A stretch of 64,000 nt of DNA from DTDX01 sp964608455 (GTDB lineage: Archaea > Thermoproteota > Bathyarchaeia > 40CM-2-53-6 > DTDX01). The position numbers were made by a program, and so were the translations under genes. This document shows positions 18,541 through 27,951 of this stretch, in pieces. The notes beneath the pieces are model-generated. The model had not been told where the DNA came from and searched no databases. It was given only the letters and a program-made list of their open reading frames with translations. The stretch spans positions 28,484 through 92,483 of the forward strand of contig CAZSNM010000002.1 of assembly GCA_964608455.1 (NCBI GenBank). Direction: 5' to 3'. Numbering within the stretch: position 1 is the first letter of the stretch; each line of letters opens with the position of its first letter.

Positions 18541-21500
18541 TTGAACCAGAAAATTGTGGGAAAAATCGATAAAGTTTTTTCTCCTAAAGAATATGAAGAA
18601 AAAATTCTTGATTGGTGGAATAAAGAAAAAATCTATATAAAGGTTAAAAGAGCGGGTGGAAGGAAAAAATTTTATTTTTTAGATGGTCCCCCATACGTAA
18701 CTAATCCTCCTCATGTAGGTACAGCTTGGAATAAAATATTGAAAGATGTTATAATCAGATTTAAGAGAATGCAAGGTTTTAAAGTTAGGGATCAACCTGG
18801 ATATGATTGTCATGGATTACCTATAGAGGTTAAGGTAGAGGAGGAACTTGGAATAAAAACCAAAAAAGAAATAGAAGAGAAGGTTTCTGTTCAAGCGTTT
18901 ATTAAAAGATGCAAGGAATATGCTGAGGAAAACGCTAAAATTCAAACAGAAGTGTTTAAAAATTTAGGTGTATGGATGGATTGGGAAAAACCTTACTTAA
19001 CTTTAAAAAACGATTATATAGAGTCTGTATGGTGGACTGTAAAAAAAGCTTATGAAAAAAATTTACTTACAAAAGGTTTAAAGGTGGTTCATTGGTGTCC
19101 AAGATGCGAAACAGCTTTATCAGGATATGAAGTTACTGATGAGTATAGAAATGTTAAAGATTACTCAATTTATGTTAAATTTCAAGTAGAAAATGAAAAA
19201 AACAAATTTATTCTTATTTGGACAACAACTCCCTGGACACTTCCAGCAAATGTTGCAGTAATGGTTCATCCTAAAGAATATTATGTTGAAGCTGAAGCTG
19301 ATAATGAAGTATATATTTTGGCTGAAGCTAGATGTGAAGCAGTATTTAATGAAGTGGGGAAAAACTTCAAAATTATTAAGAAAATTAAGGGAGAGGAATT
19401 GCTTGGTTTAAAATATAAGCCTCCGCTTCTTGAAGAGGTGCCTCTTCAAACTCAAATTAAAAATGCACATAAAATTGTTCTTTCAGAAAAATATGTAAGC
19501 ATGAATGAAGGAACAGGATGCGTTCATTGTGCTCCAGCTCATGGAGAAGAGGACTTTGAAGTTGGTTTAGGATATAATTTGCCTATAGTGTCTCCAGTTG
19601 ACACTTCTGGAAGATTTACTCAAGAAGCTGGGAAATATGCTGGAAAATATGTTAAGGAAGCAGATCAATTAATTATTGACGATTTAAAAAATAAAAATTT
19701 GCTTTTTTATGCCACTACAATAGAGCATTCTTATCCTCATTGTTGGCGTTGCAAAACACCTTTAATTCTTAGAGCTACAGAGCAATGGTTTATTAAGGTT
19801 TCTGAATATAAGAATAAACTTGTTGAAGAAAATGAAAGTGTTACTTGGGTTCCAGAGTGGGCTGGAAAAAAAAGATTTAAAGATTGGCTTCTTGGAGCTA
19901 GAGATTGGGTGATTTCCAGACAACGATTTTGGGGTATACCAATCCCAATTTGGGTTTGTGAAAAATGCGGTAGAGAGGAGGTTATAGGTTCAATAGCTGA
20001 GCTTAAATCTAAGGCTTTAAACTTTCCAAGAAAAATTGATTTGCATAGAGATTGCGTGGATGAAATATATTTACAATGTAGCTGCAATGGTAAAATGAAG
20101 AGGATTTCTGATATATTGGATGTTTGGATGGATTCTGGAGCGGCGTCTTGGGCTAGTTTAAATTATCCAAAAAAAGAGGATGAATTTAAAAAATGGTGGC
20201 CTGCTGACGTTGTTATTGAAGCTCATGATCAAACAAGAGGTTGGTTTTATACACAACTTTGCGCTGGAATTCTAGCTTTTAATAAAAGTCCATATAAAAC
20301 AGTTTTAATGCATGGTCATGCTTTAGATGCTTCTGGACAAAAAATGAGTAAATCGCTTGGAAACTTTATTTCACCAGAAGATGTAATAGCCAAATATGGT
20401 CGAGATGCTTTAAGATTATATGAGTTACAAAATACAACTTGGGAAGATTTTAGATTTTCTTGGAATGAAGTGGAGGAATGCTGGAGAAACCTCCATATAA
20501 TATGGAATGTATATGCTTTTGCAAGTATTTACATGAATCTTGATAAGTTTCAACCTAATAAATGGCCTATAAAAAAGCTTTATAAACATATGAGAAATGA
20601 AGATAAATGGTTAATATCTAGAACTGAAAGTTTAAAAGCTAAAGTAACAGAGTTTCTTGAAAAATTTGAAGTTCATTCAGCTATTAGAGAACTTATAAGT
20701 TATGCCATAGAAGATTTAAGTCGATGGTACATTAAACTTGTTAGAAGAAGATTTTGGCAGGAAAAAGAAAGTTTAGATAAGTTAGCAACATACTCAACTT
20801 TATATTATGCCTTAAAAACTTGGTTAATTTTATCTGCACCCTTTTTACCCTTTACTTCAGAAAAATTGTATAGGGATATGATGTTTCCGACAGAAGAAAA
20901 AAAACTTAGCATACATATGTATAAATGGCCTAAAGTCGAAGAAAAGTTAATCAATAAAGATTATGAGAAACAAATGGAGTTAGTTAAAAAAGTTATAGAA
21001 GCAGCTTTAAGCGCTAGGCAATCATTAAAAATAAAGTTAAGGCAACCTGTAAAAAAAGTAATGATTGTTACTGGAAATTTAGATGTAAAAAACAGTTTAT
21101 CAAATTTTAAGGATATTATTATGGATCAAATAAATGCTAAAACAATAGAGTTTATATCTTTAGATGAAGAAGAAAAATTAAAAAAGATTTTTGCAATTCC
21201 AAAACTAGATGTTTTAGGACCAATATTTAAATCTAAAACTGCTCAAGTAGCTGAAAAAATAAAAAGTGAAGATGGATGGAAAATTTTAAAAAGCTTTAAA
21301 GAAAAAAACTTTTTTGAGCTTTTATTAAATGAAGAAAAAATAAAAATTACTCCTGAAATGGTTTTCTTTAAAGAAGAAATGCTTGAAGGATTTGGCTTTG
21401 GCGAATTTGATGAGGGAAGAGTCTATGTTGATGGAAAATTAACTGAAGAATTAATTCTAGAAGGTTTCGCTAGAGACATAGTTAGAAGAATTCAAGAAAT

Positions 21501-21729
21501 GAGGGGAGAAATAGATCTTCCAGTAGACGCTTTTATCTCAGTTTATATTAAATGCCCAAGTAATAAAGAAGAGGAATGGATTAAAGCCCAAAAAGAATAT
21601 ATTAAAGATGAAGTTAGAGCAAAAGAAGTATTTTTTGAAATTTCTAAAGAAGAAAAATTTGATCTTAAAAAGCAATGGGTTATTGATGAGAAAAAATTTG
21701 AAATAGCAATAAAAATGGAGAATTTTTAA
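18541..21729 (+). CDS. ileS: Isoleucyl-tRNA synthetase
   Basis: This class Ia synthetase charges tRNA-Ile. The 1062 residues contain the HIGH-like NPPHVGTAWNK, an editing CP1 domain (LIWTTTPWTLPANVAVMVHP; GTGCVHCAPAHGEEDF), FWGIPIPIWVCEKCG with a zinc knuckle, LDVWMDSGAASWA, and KMSKS near residue 601 in GQKMSKSLGNFISPED. The long C-terminal anticodon-binding part is present. TTG start; no better ATG nearby. It overlaps the following NAD-kinase-like gene by one base. Confidence 0.96.
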   Translation: MNQKIVGKIDKVFSPKEYEEKILDWWNKEKIYIKVKRAGGRKKFYFLDGPPYVTNPPHVGTAWNKILKDVIIRFKRMQGFKVRDQPGYDCHGLPIEVKVEEELGIKTKKEIEEKVSVQAFIKRCKEYAEENAKIQTEVFKNLGVWMDWEKPYLTLKNDYIESVWWTVKKAYEKNLLTKGLKVVHWCPRCETALSGYEVTDEYRNVKDYSIYVKFQVENEKNKFILIWTTTPWTLPANVAVMVHPKEYYVEAEADNEVYILAEARCEAVFNEVGKNFKIIKKIKGEELLGLKYKPPLLEEVPLQTQIKNAHKIVLSEKYVSMNEGTGCVHCAPAHGEEDFEVGLGYNLPIVSPVDTSGRFTQEAGKYAGKYVKEADQLIIDDLKNKNLLFYATTIEHSYPHCWRCKTPLILRATEQWFIKVSEYKNKLVEENESVTWVPEWAGKKRFKDWLLGARDWVISRQRFWGIPIPIWVCEKCGREEVIGSIAELKSKALNFPRKIDLHRDCVDEIYLQCSCNGKMKRISDILDVWMDSGAASWASLNYPKKEDEFKKWWPADVVIEAHDQTRGWFYTQLCAGILAFNKSPYKTVLMHGHALDASGQKMSKSLGNFISPEDVIAKYGRDALRLYELQNTTWEDFRFSWNEVEECWRNLHIIWNVYAFASIYMNLDKFQPNKWPIKKLYKHMRNEDKWLISRTESLKAKVTEFLEKFEVHSAIRELISYAIEDLSRWYIKLVRRRFWQEKESLDKLATYSTLYYALKTWLILSAPFLPFTSEKLYRDMMFPTEEKKLSIHMYKWPKVEEKLINKDYEKQMELVKKVIEAALSARQSLKIKLRQPVKKVMIVTGNLDVKNSLSNFKDIIMDQINAKTIEFISLDEEEKLKKIFAIPKLDVLGPIFKSKTAQVAEKIKSEDGWKILKSFKEKNFFELLLNEEKIKITPEMVFFKEEMLEGFGFGEFDEGRVYVDGKLTEELILEGFARDIVRRIQEMRGEIDLPVDAFISVYIKCPSNKEEEWIKAQKEYIKDEVRAKEVFFEISKEEKFDLKKQWVIDEKKFEIAIKMENF

Positions 21730-22853
21730 TGAAGCGGTTAGGTTTTATAGTAAATCCTATAGCTGGGATAGGTGGTGCTGTAGGATTAAAAGGTTCTGAT
21801 GGAAAAGAAATTGTTAATAAAGCATTTTCTCTTGGAGCTAAACTGGTTTCACCAGAAAAAGCAAAAATATTTTTGCAAGAATTAAAAAAACTTAATTGTG
21901 AATTTGAGCTTTATGTAGGAGCAGGATTAATGGGAGAAAAAGAAGCTAAAGAATGCGGTTTAACACCAAATCTTATTTTAGGCAAAGAAAAAAATGAAAC
22001 AACAGCTGAAGACACCAAAGAAATAGCATTAGAAATGATGAATAAAAATGTTGATCTTTTAGTTTTCTGCGGTGGAGATGGAACAGCAAGAGATATTATG
22101 AATGCTGTAGATTTAAAAATTCCAGTTTTAGGAGTCCCTTCAGGAGTAAAAATGCATTCAGGTGTTTTTGCTACAAACCCTAAAGCTGGAGCTAAAATAG
22201 TTAAAGATTTTTTTAATAATCAATTATCATTAATTGAATGCGAAGTTATGGATATTGATGAAGAAGCTTTTAGGCAAGGAAGAGTTTCAGCTAAACTTTA
22301 TGGATATTTAAAGGTTCCTTCAGAAAAACTTCTTATTCAACAAGTTAAATCTTCTGTTCCATTGATTGAAAACGAAAAAGAAAATAGAGAAGCAATAGCA
22401 AAATATTTAATTGAAGAAATGGAGGAGGATTGCATTTATATAGTTGGTCCAGGTTCAACAACAAAAACAATATTTGACTTACTTAATCTTGAAAAAACTC
22501 TTTTAGGTGTAGATATTTTATTTAGAAAAAAAATTATCGTTAAAGATGCGAATGAAAAAGAAATATTAAAAATATTGAATGAAGATGAAAAAACTAAGGC
22601 TAAAATAATTGTTACACCAATCGGAGGACAAGGTTATATATTTGGTAGAGGAAACCAACAAATTAGCCCAAATGTAATAAGAAAAGTTGGAAAAGAAAAC
22701 ATAATTGTTATAGCTACTAAAAATAAACTTCAAACTTTAAATCCTAAAAGACTTCTTGTTGATACTGGAGATCCAGAATTAGATGAAGAATTAAAAGGTT
22801 ACATCAAGGTGGTAACGGATTATAAAGAAGAAACAATAGTTAAGGTTGAATAA
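21729..22853 (+). CDS. ATP-NAD kinase family protein (COG3199)
   Basis: This 374-residue protein belongs to the COG3199 branch of the NAD kinase/diacylglycerol kinase superfamily: GFIVNPIAGIGGAVGLKGSDG at the start, then VFCGGDGTARDIMN, the nucleotide GGDGT motif, then GVPSGVKMHSGVFATNPKAG and VGPGSTTK. The substrate of this branch is not settled. The window also holds a classical COG0061 NAD kinase (26563), so the two probably differ in role. Start overlaps the ileS stop by 1 bp. Confidence 0.85.
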   Translation: MKRLGFIVNPIAGIGGAVGLKGSDGKEIVNKAFSLGAKLVSPEKAKIFLQELKKLNCEFELYVGAGLMGEKEAKECGLTPNLILGKEKNETTAEDTKEIALEMMNKNVDLLVFCGGDGTARDIMNAVDLKIPVLGVPSGVKMHSGVFATNPKAGAKIVKDFFNNQLSLIECEVMDIDEEAFRQGRVSAKLYGYLKVPSEKLLIQQVKSSVPLIENEKENREAIAKYLIEEMEEDCIYIVGPGSTTKTIFDLLNLEKTLLGVDILFRKKIIVKDANEKEILKILNEDEKTKAKIIVTPIGGQGYIFGRGNQQISPNVIRKVGKENIIVIATKNKLQTLNPKRLLVDTGDPELDEELKGYIKVVTDYKEETIVKVE

Positions 22854-22873
22854 AAAATAAGGGAAGAGTGGGT

Positions 22874-23287
22874 CTATTCTTTTTCAACAATAGATTTTAA
22901 AAATTCAACATAGCTTTTAGCATCCATTAAGTTTTTAAGTTCTTCTTGAAGATTTGAAGGTTTAATTACAGCTATCCAACCATCACCATAGGGACTTTCA
23001 TTAAGAAGCTCAGGGTTATTTTCAAGTTTGGTGTTCACTTCAATAATTTCTCCAGAGATTGGCGAAAAAATTTCAGCCACTGCCTTAACTGATTCAACAC
23101 TTCCTATACTTTGCATTTGAGCTGCTTTAGAGCCTACTTTAGGTAAATCTACGAAAACAATTTCATGAAGAGATTTTTGGGCATAATCACAAATTCCAAT
23201 TCTGCATAAATCGCCTTCAATTTTAAGCCATTCATGCTCTTTAGTATAATACAAACCTTCAACAACTTCATATTCTCCAACTTTCAT
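22874..23287 (-). CDS. gcvH: Glycine cleavage system H protein
   Basis: GcvH shuttles the aminomethyl group between P and T proteins on a lipoyl arm. The 137 residues show the biotinyl/lipoyl fold with lipoyl-Lys 68 in GSVESVKAVAEI, preceded by HEIVFVDLPKVGS, and the conserved NPYGDGW-like ESPYGDGWI. Length is normal. It lies about 50 bp downstream of gcvT on the minus strand. GcvP and lipoate genes are not in the window. Confidence 0.95.
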   Translation of the reverse strand: MKVGEYEVVEGLYYTKEHEWLKIEGDLCRIGICDYAQKSLHEIVFVDLPKVGSKAAQMQSIGSVESVKAVAEIFSPISGEIIEVNTKLENNPELLNESPYGDGWIAVIKPSNLQEELKNLMDAKSYVEFLKSIVEKE

Positions 23288-23339
23288 TTTTAATTCATCT
23301 CCTTAAATTTTTCAATTTCATTAGTTAGTTTTACCTTAT

Positions 23340-24467
23340 TTACTTTTCTCTTTTCCATCCATATTTAGTTGTATCATAAAATGGTATATTAACCACTTCA
23401 GCATCAACAAGCCTATCTCTAATTTTTATTTGCAAAATTTCTCCTATATTAGAGTATTCAATAGGCACGTAACCCATTGCTATTCCAATATTCAATATTG
23501 GCGATAAGGTTCCGCTGGTAACTTTTCCTATAACTTGATGATTTTTTAAAATTTCATATCCATGCCTTGGAATGCCTTTATCCTTAAGTTTTAACCCTAT
23601 TCTGCATTTTTTTATGCCTTCAGCTTTCTGTTTTTCTAAAGCTTTTCTCCCTATAAAATCGCTTTTTTTATTTAATTTTACCACCCAAGAAATTTTAGCT
23701 TCAAAAGGTGTTGTTAATTCATCAATATCGTTTCCATAAAGACACATGCCAGCTTCAAGTCTTAAAACATCTCTAGCACCCAAACCACAAGGTTCCAAAC
23801 CAAGTTTTTTACCAGCATCCAAAAGAGAGTTCCAAACTTTAAAAGCATTTTGAGGTTTTTCAATTGAGGCATTTAATACAAAAATTTCAAAACCATCTTC
23901 ACCTGTATAACCTGTTCCTGAAGCTAAGCATTTAACACCATTTAAGGTTAATTCCCCAATACCAAATCTAGGAATATCATAAACATTTTCCTTAGCTATT
24001 TTTTGAACAATTTCTCTAGCCTTAGGTCCTTGAATAGCAAACATCGCTATTTCATCAGAAACATGATCAATTTTAACTTTAAACTTTTCTGCTTGTTTAT
24101 ACATCCATGCTAAATCTTTGCTTCTATTGCTAGCATTAAAAACCATTAAAAACTTATCTTTTAATCTAAGCAAAATTAAATCATCAATTATGCCACCTTG
24201 CTCATTACACATAACTGAATAATGACCCATTCCAGGTTTAAGCATTGAAACATCATTTGGAGTTAAATAATTTAAAAAAGCTTCATCTTCTTCGCCATAA
24301 ATAAAAGCTCTTCCCATATGAGATACATCAAAGATTCCTGCAGCGTTTCTAACAGCTAAACATTCTTCAATTATTCCCTTATACCAAACAGGCATTTCGA
24401 AACCAGCAAACTCAATTAATTTTCCATTCTCTTTATGAAAATCATAGATTTGGGTTTTATTAACCAT
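23340..24467 (-). CDS. gcvT: Aminomethyltransferase (glycine cleavage T protein)
   Basis: GcvT takes the aminomethyl group from GcvH, forming methylene-THF (or an archaeal pterin analogue) and ammonia. Seen: YDFHKENGKLIEFAGFEMPV, NAAGIFDVSHMGR, the folate-site run GYTGEDGFEIF, GLGARDVLRLEAGM and TSGTLSPILNIGIAMGYV near the end. I placed the start at the Met-Val-Asn codon 24467, matching family N-termini (375 residues); an ATG at 24485, overlapping the upstream zinc-ribbon gene, is also possible. Operon with the zinc-ribbon gene and gcvH. Confidence 0.93.
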   Translation of the reverse strand: MVNKTQIYDFHKENGKLIEFAGFEMPVWYKGIIEECLAVRNAAGIFDVSHMGRAFIYGEEDEAFLNYLTPNDVSMLKPGMGHYSVMCNEQGGIIDDLILLRLKDKFLMVFNASNRSKDLAWMYKQAEKFKVKIDHVSDEIAMFAIQGPKAREIVQKIAKENVYDIPRFGIGELTLNGVKCLASGTGYTGEDGFEIFVLNASIEKPQNAFKVWNSLLDAGKKLGLEPCGLGARDVLRLEAGMCLYGNDIDELTTPFEAKISWVVKLNKKSDFIGRKALEKQKAEGIKKCRIGLKLKDKGIPRHGYEILKNHQVIGKVTSGTLSPILNIGIAMGYVPIEYSNIGEILQIKIRDRLVDAEVVNIPFYDTTKYGWKREK

Positions 24468-24477
24468 TTTAAACGCC

Positions 24478-24648
24478 TCATTCATTTTCAATAGGATGGA
24501 TCTCAATATTACTATAATCAAGATTTAAAGTTTTCCCACATTTAGGACAAATCCCATTATAACGCTGAATTACCTCTATAGGAGGTTCAAGTTCTTCACC
24601 TTCATAAAGAATAGCTCCGCATTTACCGCAAAAAATTTTTTGAGGCAA
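24478..24648 (-). CDS. Small two-CxxC zinc-ribbon protein upstream of gcvT
   Basis: This short gene of 56 codons starts at TTG 24648 behind a strong SD (GGGGAGGAGA). The protein reads LPQKIFCGKCGAILYEGEEL, then a Glu/Pro-rich linker and a second ribbon half GICPKCGKTLNLDY. Four cysteines in two CxxC pairs suggest one zinc ribbon. The stop abuts or overlaps the gcvT start region, so it is probably co-translated with gcvT. I know no function. Confidence 0.7.
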   Translation of the reverse strand: MPQKIFCGKCGAILYEGEELEPPIEVIQRYNGICPKCGKTLNLDYSNIEIHPIENE

Positions 24649-24812
24649 AAAGTTCTCCTCCCCTTTAAATTACTAGAAATTATAAAAAGAATAAGATAGG
24701 TAATAAACTTTTATAAGTTTAAATATGTTCCTTTAGCCCTTATATTTATTACTAAAAGAGTCTTTTAATCTTCAAATTAAAAAGAATAAATAAAGAAGGG
24801 TGGTGTAATTAA

Positions 24813-25235
24813 TTGAGACAAAAAATTTTATGGAAAATAAGGCTTAAAACCAAAGATTTAATTTATGCAATTAAAAAAATGGAGAAGCCTAAAGCTTCAA
24901 TAGCAACATTATTTATTGCAGTTCTTATCTTTTCAATATTTATTTTTTCCGGTGGAGTTTTTGCAGCCTTAGAAAAACCGTTAGCTTTGTTACCTTCTTC
25001 AACAGGTTGGACATTTATTTATAGAGGTAATATTAATGTTCAAACTTTAAGCGAAAGCTTGGTTTCAGCCTTTCTATATTTAATAGGAGTTTTAGGTTTA
25101 TATTTGCTTTATAGAAGCATAAAAACAGCTTATAGACCTAGAGAAGCTTACATTATGCTTATCATAGGGTTTACAATAACAATAATTTCTGTTTATTATC
25201 TAATTGTTTTATTGCAGCAAAAAATTTCTGGATGA
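24813..25235 (+). CDS. Small membrane protein with about three TM segments
   Basis: This 140-residue TTG-started protein has a basic N-terminus, one TM segment around residues 30-52 (SIATLFIAVLIFSIFIFSGG), a lumenal-type loop (LLPSSTGWTFIYRGNINVQT), then two further TM segments separated by a basic loop (YRSIKTAYRPRE). The pattern recalls the membrane part of Ost3/Ost6-type oligosaccharyltransferase subunits, which would fit with aglB in the same region, but this is a weak resemblance. It converges on carS, 6 bp between stops. Confidence 0.55.
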   Translation: MRQKILWKIRLKTKDLIYAIKKMEKPKASIATLFIAVLIFSIFIFSGGVFAALEKPLALLPSSTGWTFIYRGNINVQTLSESLVSAFLYLIGVLGLYLLYRSIKTAYRPREAYIMLIIGFTITIISVYYLIVLLQQKISG

Positions 25236-25241
25236 ACTTTT

Positions 25242-25751
25242 TTACCACCAAAATTTCTTTAATTTTAATAAATAAGCTATACTATTAGTAAATAAATGAA
25301 GAAGTGGGGTGAACAAAAAAATAAAAAATAATACATTTAAATTTAACTTTGAAAATGGATAAGAAATTATTAATGCTCCATAAACAAAATCTAGTTGATC
25401 CATAAATGGAAGGGGAAAGCCAGGAGCTAAAACCAACCTTCTTTTAATAAAAGCCCCAAAAAGATCCCCTAATAAAGCGCCTAAACTACCTAAAACACCT
25501 ATCAAAAAAAGATTAAAATTTTTATTTAAAATTAAGCTTTCAATCATCGCTATTGATGAACCACATAAAAAACCTCCAATAAAACCTTCAATGGTTTTAT
25601 TAGCTCCAAAAACTCTTTTTCCATCAAAAAAATTCTTGTTAAAATCTATGGGTCTTTTTCCATGAAAAATTACTGCGCTAGCATTTGCTATATAAGCTGG
25701 TAAAATAAATATTAAAGCTGAAAAGAAAGCTTCATTTATTTTAAACAGCAT
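25242..25751 (-). CDS. carS: CDP-archaeol synthase (CarS)
   Basis: CarS activates the archaeal ether lipid core (digeranylgeranylglyceryl phosphate) with CTP, giving CDP-archaeol. The 169 residues are membrane-embedded and carry the family motifs YIANASAVIFHGKRPIDF, DGKRVFGANKTIEGFIGG, LGDLFGAFIKRRL, and PLPFMDQLDFVYGA, including the conserved acidic residues. It overlaps radB by 11 bp. Length is typical. Confidence 0.95.
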   Translation of the reverse strand: MLFKINEAFFSALIFILPAYIANASAVIFHGKRPIDFNKNFFDGKRVFGANKTIEGFIGGFLCGSSIAMIESLILNKNFNLFLIGVLGSLGALLGDLFGAFIKRRLVLAPGFPLPFMDQLDFVYGALIISYPFSKLNLNVLFFIFLFTPLLHLFTNSIAYLLKLKKFWW

Positions 25752-26430
25752 TTATTAATCCCTCTTTTGCAAGTTTTAATTTACATTTAAGATTGAAGGC
25801 TTCCTTAAAGTTTAATCGTTCAACAATGGCTTCCTTAAAGTTTCCCTTAAGATTTCTTAATTTAATTATTGTTCCGCACCAATGAAAAAGAGTTCGTTTA
25901 GCTATAGGTTCTATATCAGCATAATTTAATAAGCTATGAACTTGACTTGTTAAAAGCACTGCTAAATTATGCTTTTTAGCTAATTCAGCTAAATAAGCTA
26001 ATTGTCTATTTAAAGCTCTATTTAAAGCAAAACGCTCCTCTAAAGTTGAGGATTCTAATCTATAAAGTGTTGTAATAGAATCAACAACAATTAATACAAC
26101 TGATTTAGATATATAACTTTCTAAATTTTCTATTATTTGAGTTTGCTCAAAAAAAGTTTTTGGAGAAAAAACAAAAATAATAGATGAAATTTCATTTGCA
26201 TTTAAACCTGCTATTTGAATAAATCGTTGAGGAGTAAAAGAGCAGTCAACATCTATATAAAGTGTTTTTAATGAGTTTTTAGCAGCTTCAACAGCTGTTT
26301 GAAGAATTAAGGTGGTTTTTCCTGTAGAAGCTTCTCCATAAATTAAAGTTAACTCTTCTAAGGCTAAACCACCATTTAACAATTTATCAAGGCAAGAAGA
26401 TTTTGTAGAAAGAAATTTAGGCTTTAACAT
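25741..26430 (-). CDS. radB: DNA repair and recombination protein RadB
   Basis: RadB is the archaeal RecA-family paralogue of RadA, a likely recombination mediator. The 229 residues lack the N-terminal HhH domain of RadA and begin directly at the ATPase: Walker A GEASTGKTTLILQTA, TLYIDVDCSFTPQR, Walker B VLIVVDSITTLYRLE, then LLTSQVH. RadA itself is at 51427-52410. The gene shares its transcript with carS. Length is normal. Confidence 0.92.
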   Translation of the reverse strand: MLKPKFLSTKSSCLDKLLNGGLALEELTLIYGEASTGKTTLILQTAVEAAKNSLKTLYIDVDCSFTPQRFIQIAGLNANEISSIIFVFSPKTFFEQTQIIENLESYISKSVVLIVVDSITTLYRLESSTLEERFALNRALNRQLAYLAELAKKHNLAVLLTSQVHSLLNYADIEPIAKRTLFHWCGTIIKLRNLKGNFKEAIVERLNFKEAFNLKCKLKLAKEGLINAV

Positions 26431-26562
26431 TATTCACCTATTTTATTTGTTTCCTCTAAATCTTAATTGATGAAGAAGCTAAAATCTTTTTTAAGGTTAA
26501 ATAAATAATTATTTTTAAGCATTCACCAATTTTAAAAAACTGTTTTAAGTTGGAAGATAAAA

Positions 26563-27393
26563 ATGTTTAAAAAGATTGGGGTAGTTTCCAGGTTAGATAT
26601 TAAAGAAGCAATTAAGCTTTCAAATGAAGTTTTAAAATTTCTTTCAAAAAAAGGTTTAGAAGTTATTTTAGAAGAGGAATTGGCTAAAATTTTAGGGTTA
26701 AATTCTGGAGTGCCCCTTAATAAATTGAGTGCAGATTTAATTTTAACTATTGGTGGAGATGGAACAATCTTAAAAACATGCATGAATATTCCAAATCCTG
26801 AAACACCAATATTATCTGTGGATATGGGTAGAAGAGGTTATTTAACTGAAGTGCCTCCAGAACATACATTTGATGCAATTGAAGAATGTTTAGCTGGGAA
26901 ATATAAAATAGAGGAACATTCAAAGCTTTCAGTTTTTTATGAAGAAAAGTTTCTGGTGGATGGATTAAATGAAGCTTTAATAACTTCAAAAACACCTTTA
27001 AAACCTCTTTATTTTGATGTTTCAGCAGGAAGCTATAGGCTTATAGAGATTAGAGCGGATGGATTAATTGTGGCTACTCCTACAGGTTCTACAGCTCATG
27101 CCTTTTCAGCTGGAGGACCAATTTTAGAAACAAATCTTGAAGCTTTTGATTTGGTTTTTATATGCCCTCTTAAACCTATAAGATCAATAATTATCCCGGA
27201 TAGATTTGATGTAACTATTAAAGTTTTAAATGAAAAGCTTGGAGCAGTATTAGTTGTGGATGGATGTTATATAAAGGAGCTTCCAATTAACTCTAGGGTT
27301 TTAGTGAAAAAATCTATTCATAAAGCCTTGTTTATAAGGTTTGAAACAAAATTTTTATGTAGAAGATTATCAAGATTAGTTTCAAGAATGTGA
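26563..27393 (+). CDS. nadK: NAD(+) kinase (COG0061)
   Basis: The enzyme phosphorylates NAD to NADP. The 276 residues show GGDGT in LILTIGGDGTILKT, LSVDMGRRGYLTEV, GLNEALITSK, and the NAD-binding DGLIVATPTGSTAHAFSAGG motif near residue 165-185. Length is standard. ATG with weak SD. Nob1 follows after 33 bp on the same strand. Confidence 0.95.
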   Translation: MFKKIGVVSRLDIKEAIKLSNEVLKFLSKKGLEVILEEELAKILGLNSGVPLNKLSADLILTIGGDGTILKTCMNIPNPETPILSVDMGRRGYLTEVPPEHTFDAIEECLAGKYKIEEHSKLSVFYEEKFLVDGLNEALITSKTPLKPLYFDVSAGSYRLIEIRADGLIVATPTGSTAHAFSAGGPILETNLEAFDLVFICPLKPIRSIIIPDRFDVTIKVLNEKLGAVLVVDGCYIKELPINSRVLVKKSIHKALFIRFETKFLCRRLSRLVSRM

Positions 27394-27426
27394 AATTTAT
27401 TTTTAATTTGACTTATAAATAGGAAG

Positions 27427-27951
27427 TTGAAAAAGAGAAAAATGCTTAAAAAAATTTTGATTTTAGATTCATCAGCATTTTTTGCAGGTTTTGATTTATC
27501 TTTAATAAATTTTCAAGCTTATTCTACACCTTTAATAATTGAAGAATTACCTAAAGAAGGTTCTATAGCTTTAAGAGTTAAAGCTTTACAAGAAGCTGGA
27601 AAATTAAGCATTAAAAAGCCAAATGAGGAATCTAAAAGAAAAGTTTGTGAAATGGCGGTTAAAGTTGGAGATAAAATTGTGCTTTCCGAAGCCGATTTAC
27701 AATTGTTAGCTTTAGCTTTTGAATTGAAAAATAAAGGTTTCAAACCAGTTATATTAACAGATGATTACGCTATTCAAAATGTTGCTTATTTTCTTCAACT
27801 TGATTTTTCTTCAATAACTACATTTGGAATTTCAAAACCTTTAAAATGGATTATTTATTGTCCAGCGTGTTTTAAAAAATATAATGAAGGGGGAAAAACA
27901 ATTTGTGATATATGCGGAGCAAAACTAAAGCGAAAAGCAAAAAGAAATTAA
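27427..27951 (+). CDS. nob1: Endoribonuclease Nob1 (PIN domain plus zinc ribbon)
   Basis: Nob1 makes the last cut at the 3' end of pre-16S rRNA. The 174 residues have an N-terminal PIN domain with acidic residues in ILILDSSAFFAGF, a central LSEADLQLLALAFEL, and VILTDDYAIQNVA, and a C-terminal zinc ribbon CPACFKKY...CDICGAKL. The listed TTG is the longest start; ATG at 27442 gives a more usual N-terminus and may be the true one. It converges with the m5C methyltransferase (4 bp overlap). Confidence 0.92.
   Translation: MKKRKMLKKILILDSSAFFAGFDLSLINFQAYSTPLIIEELPKEGSIALRVKALQEAGKLSIKKPNEESKRKVCEMAVKVGDKIVLSEADLQLLALAFELKNKGFKPVILTDDYAIQNVAYFLQLDFSSITTFGISKPLKWIIYCPACFKKYNEGGKTICDICGAKLKRKAKRN

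Noticed and set aside
24705..24720. Inverted repeat AAACTT-TTAT-AAGTTT as an operator
   Set aside because: Short palindromes of this kind are expected by chance in such AT-rich DNA, and it lies about 100 bp from the next start.
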